From contig CAAGAT010000034.1 in NCBI GenBank assembly GCA_900767875.1, positions 1 through 6,686 of the forward strand: a DNA stretch of 6,686 bases, in the 5' to 3' direction. The stretch is from an uncultured Sutterella sp. Lineage in GTDB: Bacteria > Pseudomonadota > Gammaproteobacteria > Burkholderiales > Burkholderiaceae_F. A model generated the notes under the pieces. That model worked only from the letters and a program-made list of their open reading frames with translations, made no database searches and was not told where the DNA came from. Below, one piece after another: positions 1 to 6,466 of this stretch. Numbering within the stretch: position 1 is the stretch's first letter; each line of letters opens with the position of its first letter. The position numbers were made by a program, and so were the translations under genes.

Positions 1-140
1 CCAAAATCGCTAAAACAGCCCCTGAATGTCACTTCACCGATTTTTTTACGCCGGCGGGGAGCCTCAGGCGCCCCGCTGACCGGGCCGAAAAGGGTTCATG
101 CAAAATTCAGGTTAGAGCGTTGACGGGTGCCGCAGGCACC

Positions 141-167
141 AAAAAGCCCCGAACAATCGGGGCTTTT
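141..167 (-). terminator. Intrinsic terminator after rpmE2
   Basis: This is a perfect 11-bp inverted repeat, AAAAGCCCCGA at 142-152 and TCGGGGCTTTT at 157-167, around a 4-nt loop (153-156). On the minus strand the stem runs into five Ts (145-141), which gives the U-tract of a classical Rho-independent terminator about 65 nt past the rpmE2 stop. The plus strand also ends in TTTT, so it could act in both directions. A second short hairpin (GGTGCC 126-131 with GGCACC 135-140) follows directly on the minus strand and may reinforce it. Confidence 0.9.
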
Positions 168-230
168 CGGTTCGAAGTCTGAGCGCCGGAACGTTTGATG
201 TCTTCGAAACGTCCGGGCGCCTCCGAGCAA

Positions 231-488
231 TTACTTCGCGCTCTTGGTGACGTGAGCGTACTTGGCGCGGAACTTTTCCACACGGCCGGCTTCGACGATG
301 CGGGTCTGGGCGCCGGTGTAGAAGGGGTGGCTTTCCGAGCTCGTATCAAGCTTGAAGAGCGGGTAGGTCACGCCGTCGATTTCAACGGTTTCCTTCGTCT
401 GCACGGCGGAGGAAATGATGAACGTCTTGTTGATCGACAGGTCAACGAAGGCGACGGGACGATACTCGGGGTGAATATTGGGTTTCAT
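231..488 (-). CDS. rpmE2: 50S ribosomal protein L31 type B
   Basis: This is an 85-residue small protein of the large ribosomal subunit; L31 bridges the 50S and 30S subunits near the central protuberance. The sequence starts MKPNIHPEYRPVAFVD and carries the type B signatures: IDGVTYPLF in the middle and SHPFYTGAQ near residues 53-61, followed by a basic C-terminus. It has no cysteine, so it is the zinc-free (C-minus) form rather than the CxxC zinc-ribbon form; its length agrees with E. coli YkgM (87 aa). The ATG at 488 is the only sensible start. Its Shine-Dalgarno is weak (GGAA about 10 nt upstream, in an AT-rich leader). Position downstream of rho is the usual betaproteobacterial arrangement. 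It has its own promoter (606-634) and terminator (141-167), so it is probably transcribed separately from rho. In some bacteria the C-minus paralogue is induced under zinc limitation by Zur; no clear Zur box is visible here. Confidence 0.96.
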   Translation of the reverse strand: MKPNIHPEYRPVAFVDLSINKTFIISSAVQTKETVEIDGVTYPLFKLDTSSESHPFYTGAQTRIVEAGRVEKFRAKYAHVTKSAK

Positions 489-605
489 TTAAAAAGATTC
501 CGAAAAAATTTTGTCGGCCGCCCGACGGGCCTTGCGCGATCGCCCCTATTCGTTCAGGGGTCTTACACCGGGCATGCACGCCACGTACCAAACGGAAAGA
601 CGGCG

Positions 606-634
606 ATTATCCTTGATTTTTTCAGGAAAATCAA
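606..634 (-). promoter_or_regulatory. Sigma70-type promoter of rpmE2
   Basis: On the minus strand, TTGATT (plus 629-634) is followed after exactly 17 nt by GATAAT (plus 606-611), giving 4/6 and 5/6 matches to the sigma70 -35 and -10 consensus. Transcription should begin near 598-600, giving rpmE2 a leader of about 110 nt. The site lies beyond the rho terminator, which fits independent transcription. A 9-bp inverted repeat (CTTGATTTT 612-620, AAAATCAAG 627-635) fills the spacer and -35 element and could be an operator, though this is only inference. Confidence 0.7.
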
Positions 635-680
635 GTCGGTGAATCAGGGTTGACCGCCATGTGAGTCTGTCGGCGGCGGG

Positions 681-714
681 CAAAACAAAGGGCGCTTTGC
701 GAAAAAGCGCCCTT
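681..714 (-). terminator. Intrinsic terminator after rho
   Basis: An 11-bp perfect stem, AAGGGCGCTTT (688-698) with AAAGCGCCCTT (704-714), encloses a 5-nt loop. On the minus strand it is followed by a T-rich run (TTTGTTTTG, with TTTG shared with the stem base), 40 nt after the rho stop codon. It separates rho from the rpmE2 promoter. The gene for Rho itself thus ends at a Rho-independent site. Confidence 0.85.
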
Positions 715-753
715 GGGGGCCGGCGCCGTGCCGGCCGAGCCGATGAGGCCGGC

Positions 754-2016
754 TTAGCGGCCGCCCTTCATCATGTCGAAGAATTCCGCGTTGCTCTTGG
801 TGTTGCGGATCTTCTCGAGCAGGAACTCCATCGCTTCGATTTCGTCCATATCAAAGAGCAGCTTGCGCAGGATCCAAATCTTTTGCAGGTTGTCCGGTGC
901 GATGAGCAGATCTTCGCGGCGCGTGCCCGAGCGGTTGATGTTGATGGCCGGGTAGACGCGCTTTTCGGCCAGGCGCCGTTCGAGCACGATTTCCGAGTTG
1001 CCCGTGCCCTTGAATTCTTCAAAGATCACGTCGTCCATGCGGCTGCCCGTATCCACGAGGGCCGTGCCCAGGATCGTCAGGGACCCGCCCTCTTCAACGT
1101 TGCGGGCCGCACCGAAGAAGCGCTTGGGGCGCTGCAGGGCATTGGCGTCCACGCCGCCCGTGAGCACCTTGCCCGAACTCGGCACCACCGTGTTGTAGGC
1201 GCGGGCCAGACGCGTGATCGAGTCCAGAAGAATGACAACGTCCTTTTTGCTTTCGACGAGGCGCTTGGCCTTTTCGATCACCATTTCGGCAACCTGAACG
1301 TGGCGGGTGGCCGGTTCGTCGAAGGTACTGGCGATGACTTCGCCCTTGACAGAGCGCTGCATTTCCGTCACTTCTTCGGGACGCTCGTCAATGAGAAGCA
1401 CCATGAGCACGCAGTCGGGGTGATTGGCCGTGATCGCGTGGGCGATCGACTGCATCAGAACGGTCTTACCGGTCTTGGGACTGGCCACGATCAGGCCGCG
1501 CTGCCCCTTGCCGATGGGGGCGATGATGTCGATGAGGCGCCCCGTGACGTTTTCTTCGCCGCGCATATTGCGCTCGAGGCGCAGTGGTTCGGTCGGGAAA
1601 AGCGGCGTGAGGTTTTCAAAGAGCATGCGGTGCTTGAGCGCCTCGGGCGGCTGACCGTTGACGGTGTCGACCTTGACGAGCGCAAAGTAGCGTTCGTTGT
1701 CCTTGGGTGTGCGCACTTCACCTTCGATCGAGTCGCCCGTGTGCAGGTTGAAGCGGCGGATCTGCGAGGGCGAGATGTAGATGTCGTCCGTGCTGGCCAG
1801 ATAGCTCGTGTCCGGGCTGCGCAGGAAGCCGAAACCGTCGGGCAGCACTTCGAGCGTGCCGTCGCCGAAAATCTGTTCGCCCTGCTTGGCGCGCTTTTTG
1901 AGAATCGCGAACATGAGTTCCTGCTTGCGCATGCGCTGCGCATTGTCGATCTCAAGTTCGGTGGCCATTTCGAGCAGCTGGCTGATGTGAAGTGTTTTGA
2001 GCTCAGAAAGATGCAT
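754..2016 (-). CDS. rho: Transcription termination factor Rho
   Basis: Rho is the hexameric RNA-dependent ATPase and 5'-3' translocase that binds C-rich nascent RNA and releases RNA polymerase. This copy has 420 residues against 419 in E. coli, with matching numbering: an N-terminal Rho_N helical domain (about 1-45, including NAQRMRKQELMFAILK), a cold-shock/OB RNA-binding domain (about 50-125, RNP1-like GFGFLRS at 61-67), Walker A SPKTGKT (179-185), LLIDERPEEVTEM (207-219), Walker B VILLD (261-265), Q-loop SGKVLTGGVDANAL (281-294), and the arginine finger in SGTRR (R366). The second site after the Walker lysine is Thr where E. coli has Ala (PPKAGKT), within normal family variation. An upstream in-frame ATG at 2073 would add 19 Arg/Pro/His-rich residues; I chose the ATG at 2016 because MHLSELKTL aligns with the E. 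coli start MNLTELKN. It lies between trxA and rpmE2, the usual betaproteobacterial order, and the C-rich leader suggests autogenous control. Confidence 0.98.
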   Translation of the reverse strand: MHLSELKTLHISQLLEMATELEIDNAQRMRKQELMFAILKKRAKQGEQIFGDGTLEVLPDGFGFLRSPDTSYLASTDDIYISPSQIRRFNLHTGDSIEGEVRTPKDNERYFALVKVDTVNGQPPEALKHRMLFENLTPLFPTEPLRLERNMRGEENVTGRLIDIIAPIGKGQRGLIVASPKTGKTVLMQSIAHAITANHPDCVLMVLLIDERPEEVTEMQRSVKGEVIASTFDEPATRHVQVAEMVIEKAKRLVESKKDVVILLDSITRLARAYNTVVPSSGKVLTGGVDANALQRPKRFFGAARNVEEGGSLTILGTALVDTGSRMDDVIFEEFKGTGNSEIVLERRLAEKRVYPAININRSGTRREDLLIAPDNLQKIWILRKLLFDMDEIEAMEFLLEKIRNTKSNAEFFDMMKGGR

Positions 2017-2162
2017 TTTGAAGTGAGGGTGCGGGCTCAAAGCGGTGCGGCGCGTGCGGCAAGCGCGCGGCATCAGGCCTGCGGTTGTGCCGGGATGGGC
2101 AGGTTAGGGGATTGAACAAAAAAGAACGGAAATTGTGCCGGAATCCGGCTTTTGAGCCCGAG

Positions 2163-2199
2163 CAGAGAGGGCGCTGGGCTTGAAGAGGTGACGGCGGGG
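2163..2199 (-). promoter_or_regulatory. C-rich, rut-like segment in the rho leader
   Basis: The minus-strand (RNA-sense) copy of this 37-nt stretch has 20 C and 6 G by direct count, with many pyrimidine-C steps, inside the 230-nt untranslated gap between trxA and rho. Rho loads on unstructured C-rich, G-poor RNA, and E. coli rho is known to be autogenously attenuated in its leader. The segment follows a 7-bp hairpin (GGGCGGC 2197-2203, GCCGCCC 2210-2216) that lacks a U-tract. A rut role is inference; it could equally serve to terminate trxA transcripts. Confidence 0.4.
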
Positions 2200-2246
2200 C
2201 GGCAAGAAAGCCGCCCACGATCGGTCGAGATTGTACAGGATTTCGA

Positions 2247-2576
2247 TTAGAGATACTGCTCGACGAAGGACATCAGTTCGCTCTTGCCCATGGCGCCGGT
2301 GTGCTGGCCCACGAGAGCGCCGTTCTTGTAGACGAGAATGGTCGGGATGCCGCGGATGTTGTTTTCGCTGGCGACCTGGGAGTTTTCGTCCACGTTGTAC
2401 TTGGCGATGACGGCACGGCCGTTGTATTCCTGCGCGGCCGCTTCAAGCGACGGGGCGAGCATGCGGCAGGGGCCGCACCAGGGGGCCCAGAAGTCGACGA
2501 AAACGGGCTTGTCGGCAGCGCCGTTGACGGTTTCCTGGAAGTTGGCGTCGGTCGCGGTGAGAATGAATTCGCTCAT
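2247..2576 (-). CDS. trxA: Thioredoxin 1
   Basis: This is a cytoplasmic protein disulfide reductase that passes electrons from thioredoxin reductase to targets such as ribonucleotide reductase, PAPS reductase and peroxiredoxins. The 109-residue protein matches E. coli TrxA (109 aa with Met) and shows the complete fold: the active site WCGPC at 33-37 (redox cysteines 34 and 37), the buried aspartate in FVDFWA (D28), YNVDEN (60-65) and the cis-proline in GIPT (P78). No signal peptide or extra domain is present. The ATG at 2576 is preceded by AGGAAA (plus 2582-2587), a clear ribosome binding site 5 nt away. It is the first gene of the trxA-rho-rpmE run and is divergent from argF. No U-tract terminator follows it; a GC hairpin and a C-rich stretch lie in the gap before rho, so read-through into rho is possible. 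Confidence 0.98.
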   Translation of the reverse strand: MSEFILTATDANFQETVNGAADKPVFVDFWAPWCGPCRMLAPSLEAAAQEYNGRAVIAKYNVDENSQVASENNIRGIPTILVYKNGALVGQHTGAMGKSELMSFVEQYL

Positions 2577-2826
2577 GTTGGTTTCCTGAGTTGAAGTTAA
2601 AAAGCGTTAAAGGCACTGTGGCCCGGACTGCGGACGACTTTTCTCTCGCACGACGGGGTGTGGGGGATTCGGTCGGTGAAACCGAAGTGAAAAGCGCTGC
2701 GGCTCGGGACGGGACAATAAAGAACGTTTCGGGGTGCGCACCGCAACCGAGGTTTCGGTCCGATGCCGCGCCAACGGCCTGCTCCGAAAAAGACTTTCCC
2801 GCGCGGGGCCGTTTTTGACTTTGAGC

Positions 2827-2835
2827 AATATATCA
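2827..2835 (-). promoter_or_regulatory. Candidate extended -10 promoter for trxA
   Basis: On the minus strand the AT-rich island contains TGATATATT, an extended -10 (TGn followed by TATATT, 5/6 to consensus). The -35 position 17 nt upstream is poor (CTTTTA), which extended -10 promoters tolerate. It would give trxA a leader of about 240 nt. This is the best candidate I could see, not a firm call; a closer weak candidate lies around TTTATT near 2720. Confidence 0.3.
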
Positions 2836-3011
2836 AAAATCGTTTTCGATAAAAGAGTCATTGTTTTAAGCAATTTGCGGGCAAAGAAAAAATCTATCGC
2901 CGGCTTTTCGACTCCCGTTTTTGCCTATGCCCGGGCTTGAGTGCAACACCCTGAAGCGAGGGCGAAAACGCCTCTTTTAAGGGCCGGGGAGCCGTTTTTG
3001 GGCGGGGCCAT

Positions 3012-3040
3012 TTCGGGCAGGCCTGCGGCACGATTAAAAT
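3012..3040 (+). promoter_or_regulatory. Candidate argF promoter
   Basis: TAAAAT at 3035-3040 matches the -10 consensus at 5/6, with TTCGGG 17 nt upstream (3012-3017) as a poor -35. The -10 is the only good AT-rich hexamer close to argF; it would start transcription near 3047 and give a leader of about 80 nt that contains the 3056-3086 hairpin. The weak -35 suggests either an activator or a different promoter in the AT-rich island further upstream. Confidence 0.35.
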
Positions 3041-3112
3041 GTGAGAAATTTTTGCGCGGCCGTGCACGCCCTTCGGGCGGGGCCGCAAACGATTTCAGCC
3101 GAACAAAAACAC

Positions 3113-3118
3113 GGGGAG
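3113..3118 (+). promoter_or_regulatory. Ribosome binding site of argF
   Basis: GGGGAG sits 7 nt before the ATG at 3126. It is the strongest Shine-Dalgarno sequence on the plus strand of this window and fixes the argF start. Confidence 0.8.
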
Positions 3119-3125
3119 TACTCAC

Positions 3126-4040
3126 ATGGCTCTGAGGCATTTTCTGAAGCTTGCCGACTTCACCAAGGACGAACTCAACACGATGCTGCGCCGCGCTGCT
3201 CAAATCAAGGCGCTTCAGAAGGCGGGCACGCCTTATGCGCCCTTCGGCGGCAAGGTGCTGCTGATGATTTTCGAAAAGGCGAGCACCCGCACGCGCGTCT
3301 CCTTTGAGTCGGGTTTCTATCAGCTCGGCGGCAACGTCATTCACCTCTCGAGCCAGGGCTCGCAGCTCGGCCGCTCCGAGTCGATCGAAGACACGGCCCG
3401 CGTCGTGAGCCGCATGTGCGACCTCGTGATGATCCGCACCTTTGGTCAGGACCGCCTGCAGGCCTTTGCCGACAACAGCCGCGTGCCCGTGATCAACGGC
3501 CTGACGGACGAATATCACCCCGTGCAGATCATGACGGACATTCTCACGTTCATGGAGCACAAGGGCTCGATCGAAGGCCGTACGGTCTGCTGGGTGGGCG
3601 ACGCCAACAACATGAGCTACTCGTGGCTTGAAGCGGCCAAGATTCTGGGTTTCCACATGAATCTGGCCATCCCCGAGGGCTATCCGCTCGACCTCTCGCT
3701 TATCCCCGAGGGCAACGACTACTACACGATCTACCGCGATCCGGTTGAGGCCGCCAAGGGGGCCGATCTGGTGACCACCGACGTGTGGACCTCGATGGGC
3801 TTTGAAGCCGAAAACGAAAAGCGCCGCAAGGACTTTGCCGCCTACCAGGTCAACGAGGCGGTGATGGCCGCGGCCAATCCGGGCGCCCTTTTCATGCACT
3901 GCCTGCCCGCGCACCGCGGTGAGGAAGTGACGGCCGGCGTGATCGACGGCCCGCAGTCCGTCGTCTGGGACGAAGCCGAAAACCGCCTGCATGCTCAAAA
4001 GGGCATCATGGAGTTCTGCCTTCTCAATTCAAAGGCCTGA
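3126..4040 (+). CDS. argF: Ornithine carbamoyltransferase (anabolic)
   Basis: The enzyme joins carbamoyl phosphate and L-ornithine to give L-citrulline, the sixth step of arginine synthesis, in the cytoplasm as a trimer. The 304-residue protein has the full set of signatures: carbamoyl-phosphate loop EKASTRTR (50-57), second-site MIRTFGQ (102-108), HPVQ (131-134), WVGDANNMSYSW (156-167), DVWTSMG (219-225) and the ornithine/catalytic HCLPAHRGEEV (258-268, C259). Length and C-terminus (AGVIDGPQSVVWDEAENRLHAQK) fit betaproteobacterial ArgF. The substrate residues in DVWTSMG and HCLP favour ornithine over aspartate or acetylornithine carbamoyltransferase. The ATG at 3126 has a strong ribosome binding site. 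A pseudouridine synthase gene starts 2 nt after its stop, implying co-transcription. No other arginine gene is in the window, so nothing suggests a catabolic arc operon. Confidence 0.97.
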   Translation: MALRHFLKLADFTKDELNTMLRRAAQIKALQKAGTPYAPFGGKVLLMIFEKASTRTRVSFESGFYQLGGNVIHLSSQGSQLGRSESIEDTARVVSRMCDLVMIRTFGQDRLQAFADNSRVPVINGLTDEYHPVQIMTDILTFMEHKGSIEGRTVCWVGDANNMSYSWLEAAKILGFHMNLAIPEGYPLDLSLIPEGNDYYTIYRDPVEAAKGADLVTTDVWTSMGFEAENEKRRKDFAAYQVNEAVMAAANPGALFMHCLPAHRGEEVTAGVIDGPQSVVWDEAENRLHAQKGIMEFCLLNSKA

Positions 4041-4042
4041 GA

Positions 4043-4906
4043 TTGAAGACGTTCGGTTCCAAAAAGCGACCCGCGCCGACGGCGGCTCGGCCATCGGCTC
4101 TCAAAGCCGGTGCCAAAGCCTCCCCGAAGGCCGCCGATAAGGGCGGCGAGGCCAGCGACGGCCTCGTGCGCCTTTCCAAGCGCATGAGCGAGCTCGGGCT
4201 GGCAAGCCGCCGCGAGGCCGACGCCTACATCGAAAAGGGCTGGGTGCTTGTCGACGGGCGGGTTGCCGAGCTCGGGCAGAAAGTCGGGCCGCAGGCGCGC
4301 ATCGAACTGCGCGCGCAGGCCGAACGCGCCCAAAGCCGCCGCGTGACGGTGCTTTTGAATAAGCCCGTCGGGTACGTGAGCGGTCAGGCCGAAGACGGCT
4401 ACAAGCCCGCCAAAACGCTCATCACGCCGCAAAACCGCTGGGAGGCGGACGACTCGGGCGTGCGCTGGAGCCCCGAACATCTCAAAAGTCTGGTGCCCGC
4501 CGGGCGCCTTGACATCGACTCGGTCGGGCTGCTCGTTCTGACGCAGGACGGGCGCGTGGCCAAGACGATCATCAATGAAGACAGCACGATCGATAAGGAA
4601 TACATCGTGCGCGTGGCCGATGCCGTCAGCGACGGCGCGCCGGTGTTCGCGCCCAAGACGATCGCGCTGCTCTGTCATGGGCTGAGTCTGGACGACAAGC
4701 CTCTGCTACCCGCCCTTGTGGAGCCTTTAAACGACGATGAGCTGCGTTTCGTGCTCAAAGAGGGCAAAAAGCGGCAGATTCGACGCATGTGCGCCGCCGT
4801 GGGCTTTAAGGTCCTGCGCCTAAAGCGCGTGCGCGTCGGCCGCGTGCGCCTCGGGGCCCTTCCTGCGGGCAAATGGCGCTACCTCAAGGACAACGAGCGC
4901 TTTTAA
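4043..4906 (+). CDS. rluF: 23S rRNA pseudouridine synthase, RsuA/RluB/E/F family, RluF-like
   Basis: This enzyme converts a specific uridine of 23S rRNA to pseudouridine; E. coli RluF acts at U2604. It has 287 residues: a Lys/Ala/Pro-rich, probably disordered tail (1-40), an S4 RNA-binding domain (about 42-95, RLSKRMSELGLASRREAD), then the catalytic domain with LLNKPVGYVS (104-113), catalytic aspartate in GRLDIDS (D157), KEYIVRV (185-191) and KKRQIRRMC (242-250). The ending LGALPAGKWRYL resembles RluF more than RluB, but the target uridine is inferred. The start is taken as TTG at 4043, 2 nt after the argF stop, with AAAGG 7 nt upstream; the first in-frame ATG (4184) lies inside the S4 domain and GTG at residue 42 would cut it close. 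Coupling to argF translation is likely. Its 3' end is 35 nt before lgt. Confidence 0.9.
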   Translation: MKTFGSKKRPAPTAARPSALKAGAKASPKAADKGGEASDGLVRLSKRMSELGLASRREADAYIEKGWVLVDGRVAELGQKVGPQARIELRAQAERAQSRRVTVLLNKPVGYVSGQAEDGYKPAKTLITPQNRWEADDSGVRWSPEHLKSLVPAGRLDIDSVGLLVLTQDGRVAKTIINEDSTIDKEYIVRVADAVSDGAPVFAPKTIALLCHGLSLDDKPLLPALVEPLNDDELRFVLKEGKKRQIRRMCAAVGFKVLRLKRVRVGRVRLGALPAGKWRYLKDNERF

Positions 4907-4941
4907 CTCTTTTTCGGGCCCGCACGGGCCAAGACGCCTTC

Positions 4942-5733
4942 ATGTACGCGCCTCATTTTGATCCCATCGCTTTTTCGATCGGCCCGCTGGCCGTGCACTG
5001 GTACGGATTGATGTACCTTTTCGGCTTTGCCGCCTTTTGGCTCTTGGGGCGACAACGCGCCCGACAGGCTTGGCGAGGCATGAGCGCGCAAGGCGTCGAG
5101 GATCTTCTTTTCTACGGGGTGATCGGCGTCATTTTGGGCGGGCGCCTGGGCTTTTGCCTGCTGTATCAGCCCGAGTGGTATCTGACGCATCTCTTGGACA
5201 TCTTCAAGGTCTGGCAGGGAGGCATGAGCGCGCACGGCGGCATCGTGGGCTCGATTCTGGCCATCGCCTACTATGCCCGTCGCCAAAAAACGTCGTTTCT
5301 GACCGTGGCCGATTTTGTTGCGCCCCTGGTGCCGCTCGGCCTGATGTTCGGGCGCTTGGGCAACTTCATCAACGGCGAGCTCTGGGGCCGGGCGGCCGAT
5401 CCCACATTGCCCTGGGCGATGATTTTTGAAAATTCGGGCACCCTCGTGCCCCGCCATCCCTCGCAGCTTTACGAAGCCTTCCTCGAAGGGGCGCTGCTCT
5501 TTACCGTGCTGTGGCTTTTTTCGCGCAAACCGCGCCCGGCGGGCGCCGTGGGCGCGCTCTTTTGCCTGGGCTACGGGCTGGTGCGCTTCGTAGTGGAATA
5601 TTTCCGAGAGCCGGACAGCTACCTGGGGCTGGGCTTGTTCGGTCTGTCGCGCGGACAGTGGCTGAGCCTGCCCGTGATGGCCCTGGGTCTGGTGGTCTTG
5701 CTCTGGGCGCTGCGCCGCGGCAAGAGCCGCTGA
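4942..5733 (+). CDS. lgt: Prolipoprotein diacylglyceryl transferase
   Basis: This inner-membrane enzyme transfers the diacylglyceryl group from phosphatidylglycerol to the lipobox cysteine of prolipoproteins, the first step of lipoprotein maturation before LspA and Lnt. The 263-residue protein is mostly hydrophobic, with about seven membrane segments by eye (near 12-36, 56-75, 97-111, 125-143, 180-193, 202-221 and 242-257). Family residues are present: HWYGLMYL (19-26), HGG (98-100), the Lgt signature GRLGNFINGELWGR (137-150, including R138, N141, N144, E146) and YFREPD (220-225, R222). It is a little shorter than E. coli Lgt (291 aa). I chose ATG 4942 because HFDPIAFSIGPLAVHWYG aligns with the family start; an ATG at 4873 would overlap the previous gene by 34 nt and add a non-membrane tail. 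No clear Shine-Dalgarno precedes 4942. It is last of the argF-rluF-lgt run and converges on rsmE. Confidence 0.96.
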   Translation: MYAPHFDPIAFSIGPLAVHWYGLMYLFGFAAFWLLGRQRARQAWRGMSAQGVEDLLFYGVIGVILGGRLGFCLLYQPEWYLTHLLDIFKVWQGGMSAHGGIVGSILAIAYYARRQKTSFLTVADFVAPLVPLGLMFGRLGNFINGELWGRAADPTLPWAMIFENSGTLVPRHPSQLYEAFLEGALLFTVLWLFSRKPRPAGAVGALFCLGYGLVRFVVEYFREPDSYLGLGLFGLSRGQWLSLPVMALGLVVLLWALRRGKSR

Positions 5734-5746
5734 GCGCCTGCGCGTC

Positions 5747-6466
5747 TCAGAGGAACTGCAGGTCGCCCGAGGCCGCGCCCACCAGAGAGGCAAACACCAG
5801 GGCGGCCGTTTCCGTGCGCAGCACACGCGGCCCGATGAGGGCGCACTGCCACCCCTTTTGACGGGCCGCTTCGATTTCGGTCTCGTCAAAGCCGCCTTCC
5901 GGGCCCACGGCAAAGGTGCAGGACGTCAGGCCCGTGAGCTTGGGCGATTGCCGCGCGCCCGGCGCCAGGATAAAGCGCGCCTGATCGGGCAGCTCGAGCG
6001 CCTCGGCGAGCGTCATGAAGGACACCGTGGGCACCACGGCGCGGCCGCACTGCTCGGCCGCTCCCGCGGCGATGTCGGTGCATTTGGACAGGCGCTTGGT
6101 CACACGATCGCCGCTCAGTTTGGTGACCGAGCGGGCCGCGGGCACGAGCACGATTTCCGAAATGCCTGTTTCCACCGCCTTTTCAATGATCCAGTCGGTC
6201 TTTTCGGGGCTGACGAGCGCCTGCACGAGGCGCATGCGCACCGGGCTTTCCGTGTGCACTTGAGTAATCTCGCGCACCGTGACGAAGGCGTCCTTGCCTT
6301 CAAAGGCGATGGGGCCGCTCGCCTCCAACCCCCGGCCGTCAAAGAGCACGGCCGTTTCGCCCGCCTTCATGCGCAGCACGCGGCCGGCGTGATGGCGCGC
6401 CTTTTCGGGCAGAACACAGTTTTCATGGAGAACGAAACGGGCGTCGGGGCAGTAAAAACGGGGCAT
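5747..6466 (-). CDS. rsmE: 16S rRNA m3U1498 methyltransferase
   Basis: RsmE is a SPOUT-family, SAM-dependent enzyme that methylates N3 of U1498 in helix 44 of 16S rRNA. The 239-residue protein (E. coli 243) has an N-terminal PUA-like domain (about 1-70, MPRFYCPDAR, HHAGRVLRMKAGE) and a C-terminal trefoil-knot domain with EKAVETGISEIVLVPAARS (95-113), AAEQCGR (136-142), GPEGGFDETE (188-197) and IGPRVLRTETAAL (211-223), the cofactor-binding knot. The ATG at 6466 matches the usual start MPRF. The frame stays open upstream to a TTG at 6565, but those 33 codons are partly encoded by the insertion-sequence end, so they are not native. No Shine-Dalgarno is visible before 6466. The element 45 nt upstream has probably replaced the native promoter region, so expression may depend on transcription from the element. 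It ends 13 nt from the lgt stop. Confidence 0.97.
   Translation of the reverse strand: MPRFYCPDARFVLHENCVLPEKARHHAGRVLRMKAGETAVLFDGRGLEASGPIAFEGKDAFVTVREITQVHTESPVRMRLVQALVSPEKTDWIIEKAVETGISEIVLVPAARSVTKLSGDRVTKRLSKCTDIAAGAAEQCGRAVVPTVSFMTLAEALELPDQARFILAPGARQSPKLTGLTSCTFAVGPEGGFDETEIEAARQKGWQCALIGPRVLRTETAALVFASLVGAASGDLQFL

Larger units (their letters stand above)
2577..3125. other. Divergent trxA/argF intergenic region, no gene found
   Basis: This 549-nt region contains no credible coding sequence: the short open frames on both strands have Arg/Pro/Ser-rich translations with no recognisable motif, and I see no tRNA or other structured RNA gene. It holds the ribosome binding sites of trxA and argF, an obvious AT-rich island at about 2815-2905 in otherwise GC-rich DNA, a hairpin TTCGGT (2668-2673)/ACCGAA (2681-2686) in the trxA leader, and a strong hairpin in the argF leader. 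I could not find a convincing ArgR box of the gammaproteobacterial type. Confidence 0.7.

Noticed and set aside
54..76. GCGGGG/CCCCGC hairpin near the left edge as a terminator
   Set aside because: The minus strand leaves the stem into an A run rather than T, and the plus strand has no T run after it; no adjacent gene is visible to assign it to.
661..2115. A 484-codon open frame on the plus strand opposite rho
   Set aside because: It is the antisense shadow of rho in GC-rich DNA; its His/Val/Arg/Asp-rich translation has no recognisable motif, while rho on the other strand is conserved throughout.
2821..2836. TTGAGCAATATATCAA as an FNR/CRP-type operator
   Set aside because: The half-sites TTGA and TCAA are separated by 8 nt instead of the 6 required by the FNR consensus, and symmetry is poor.
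2591..2873. Short open frames on both strands in the trxA/argF gap as possible small proteins
   Set aside because: No good ribosome binding site, Arg/Ser/Pro-rich translations, frames overlap each other on opposite strands; most likely chance.
2958..2978. GAGGGCG-AAAA-CGCCTC followed by TTTT as an attenuator before argF
   Set aside because: The stem is only six pairs with a bulged G and the T run is four, and no upstream promoter or leader peptide is evident.
2925..3998. A 357-codon open frame on the minus strand opposite argF
   Set aside because: Same shadow effect: the reverse frame of a GC-rich conserved gene, His/Gly/Arg-rich, with no motif and no ribosome binding site of note.
4903..5913. 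A 336-codon minus-strand open frame opposite lgt
   Set aside because: It runs opposite the membrane protein Lgt and into the rsmE end; composition is Arg/Ala/Pro/Gln-rich without any domain.
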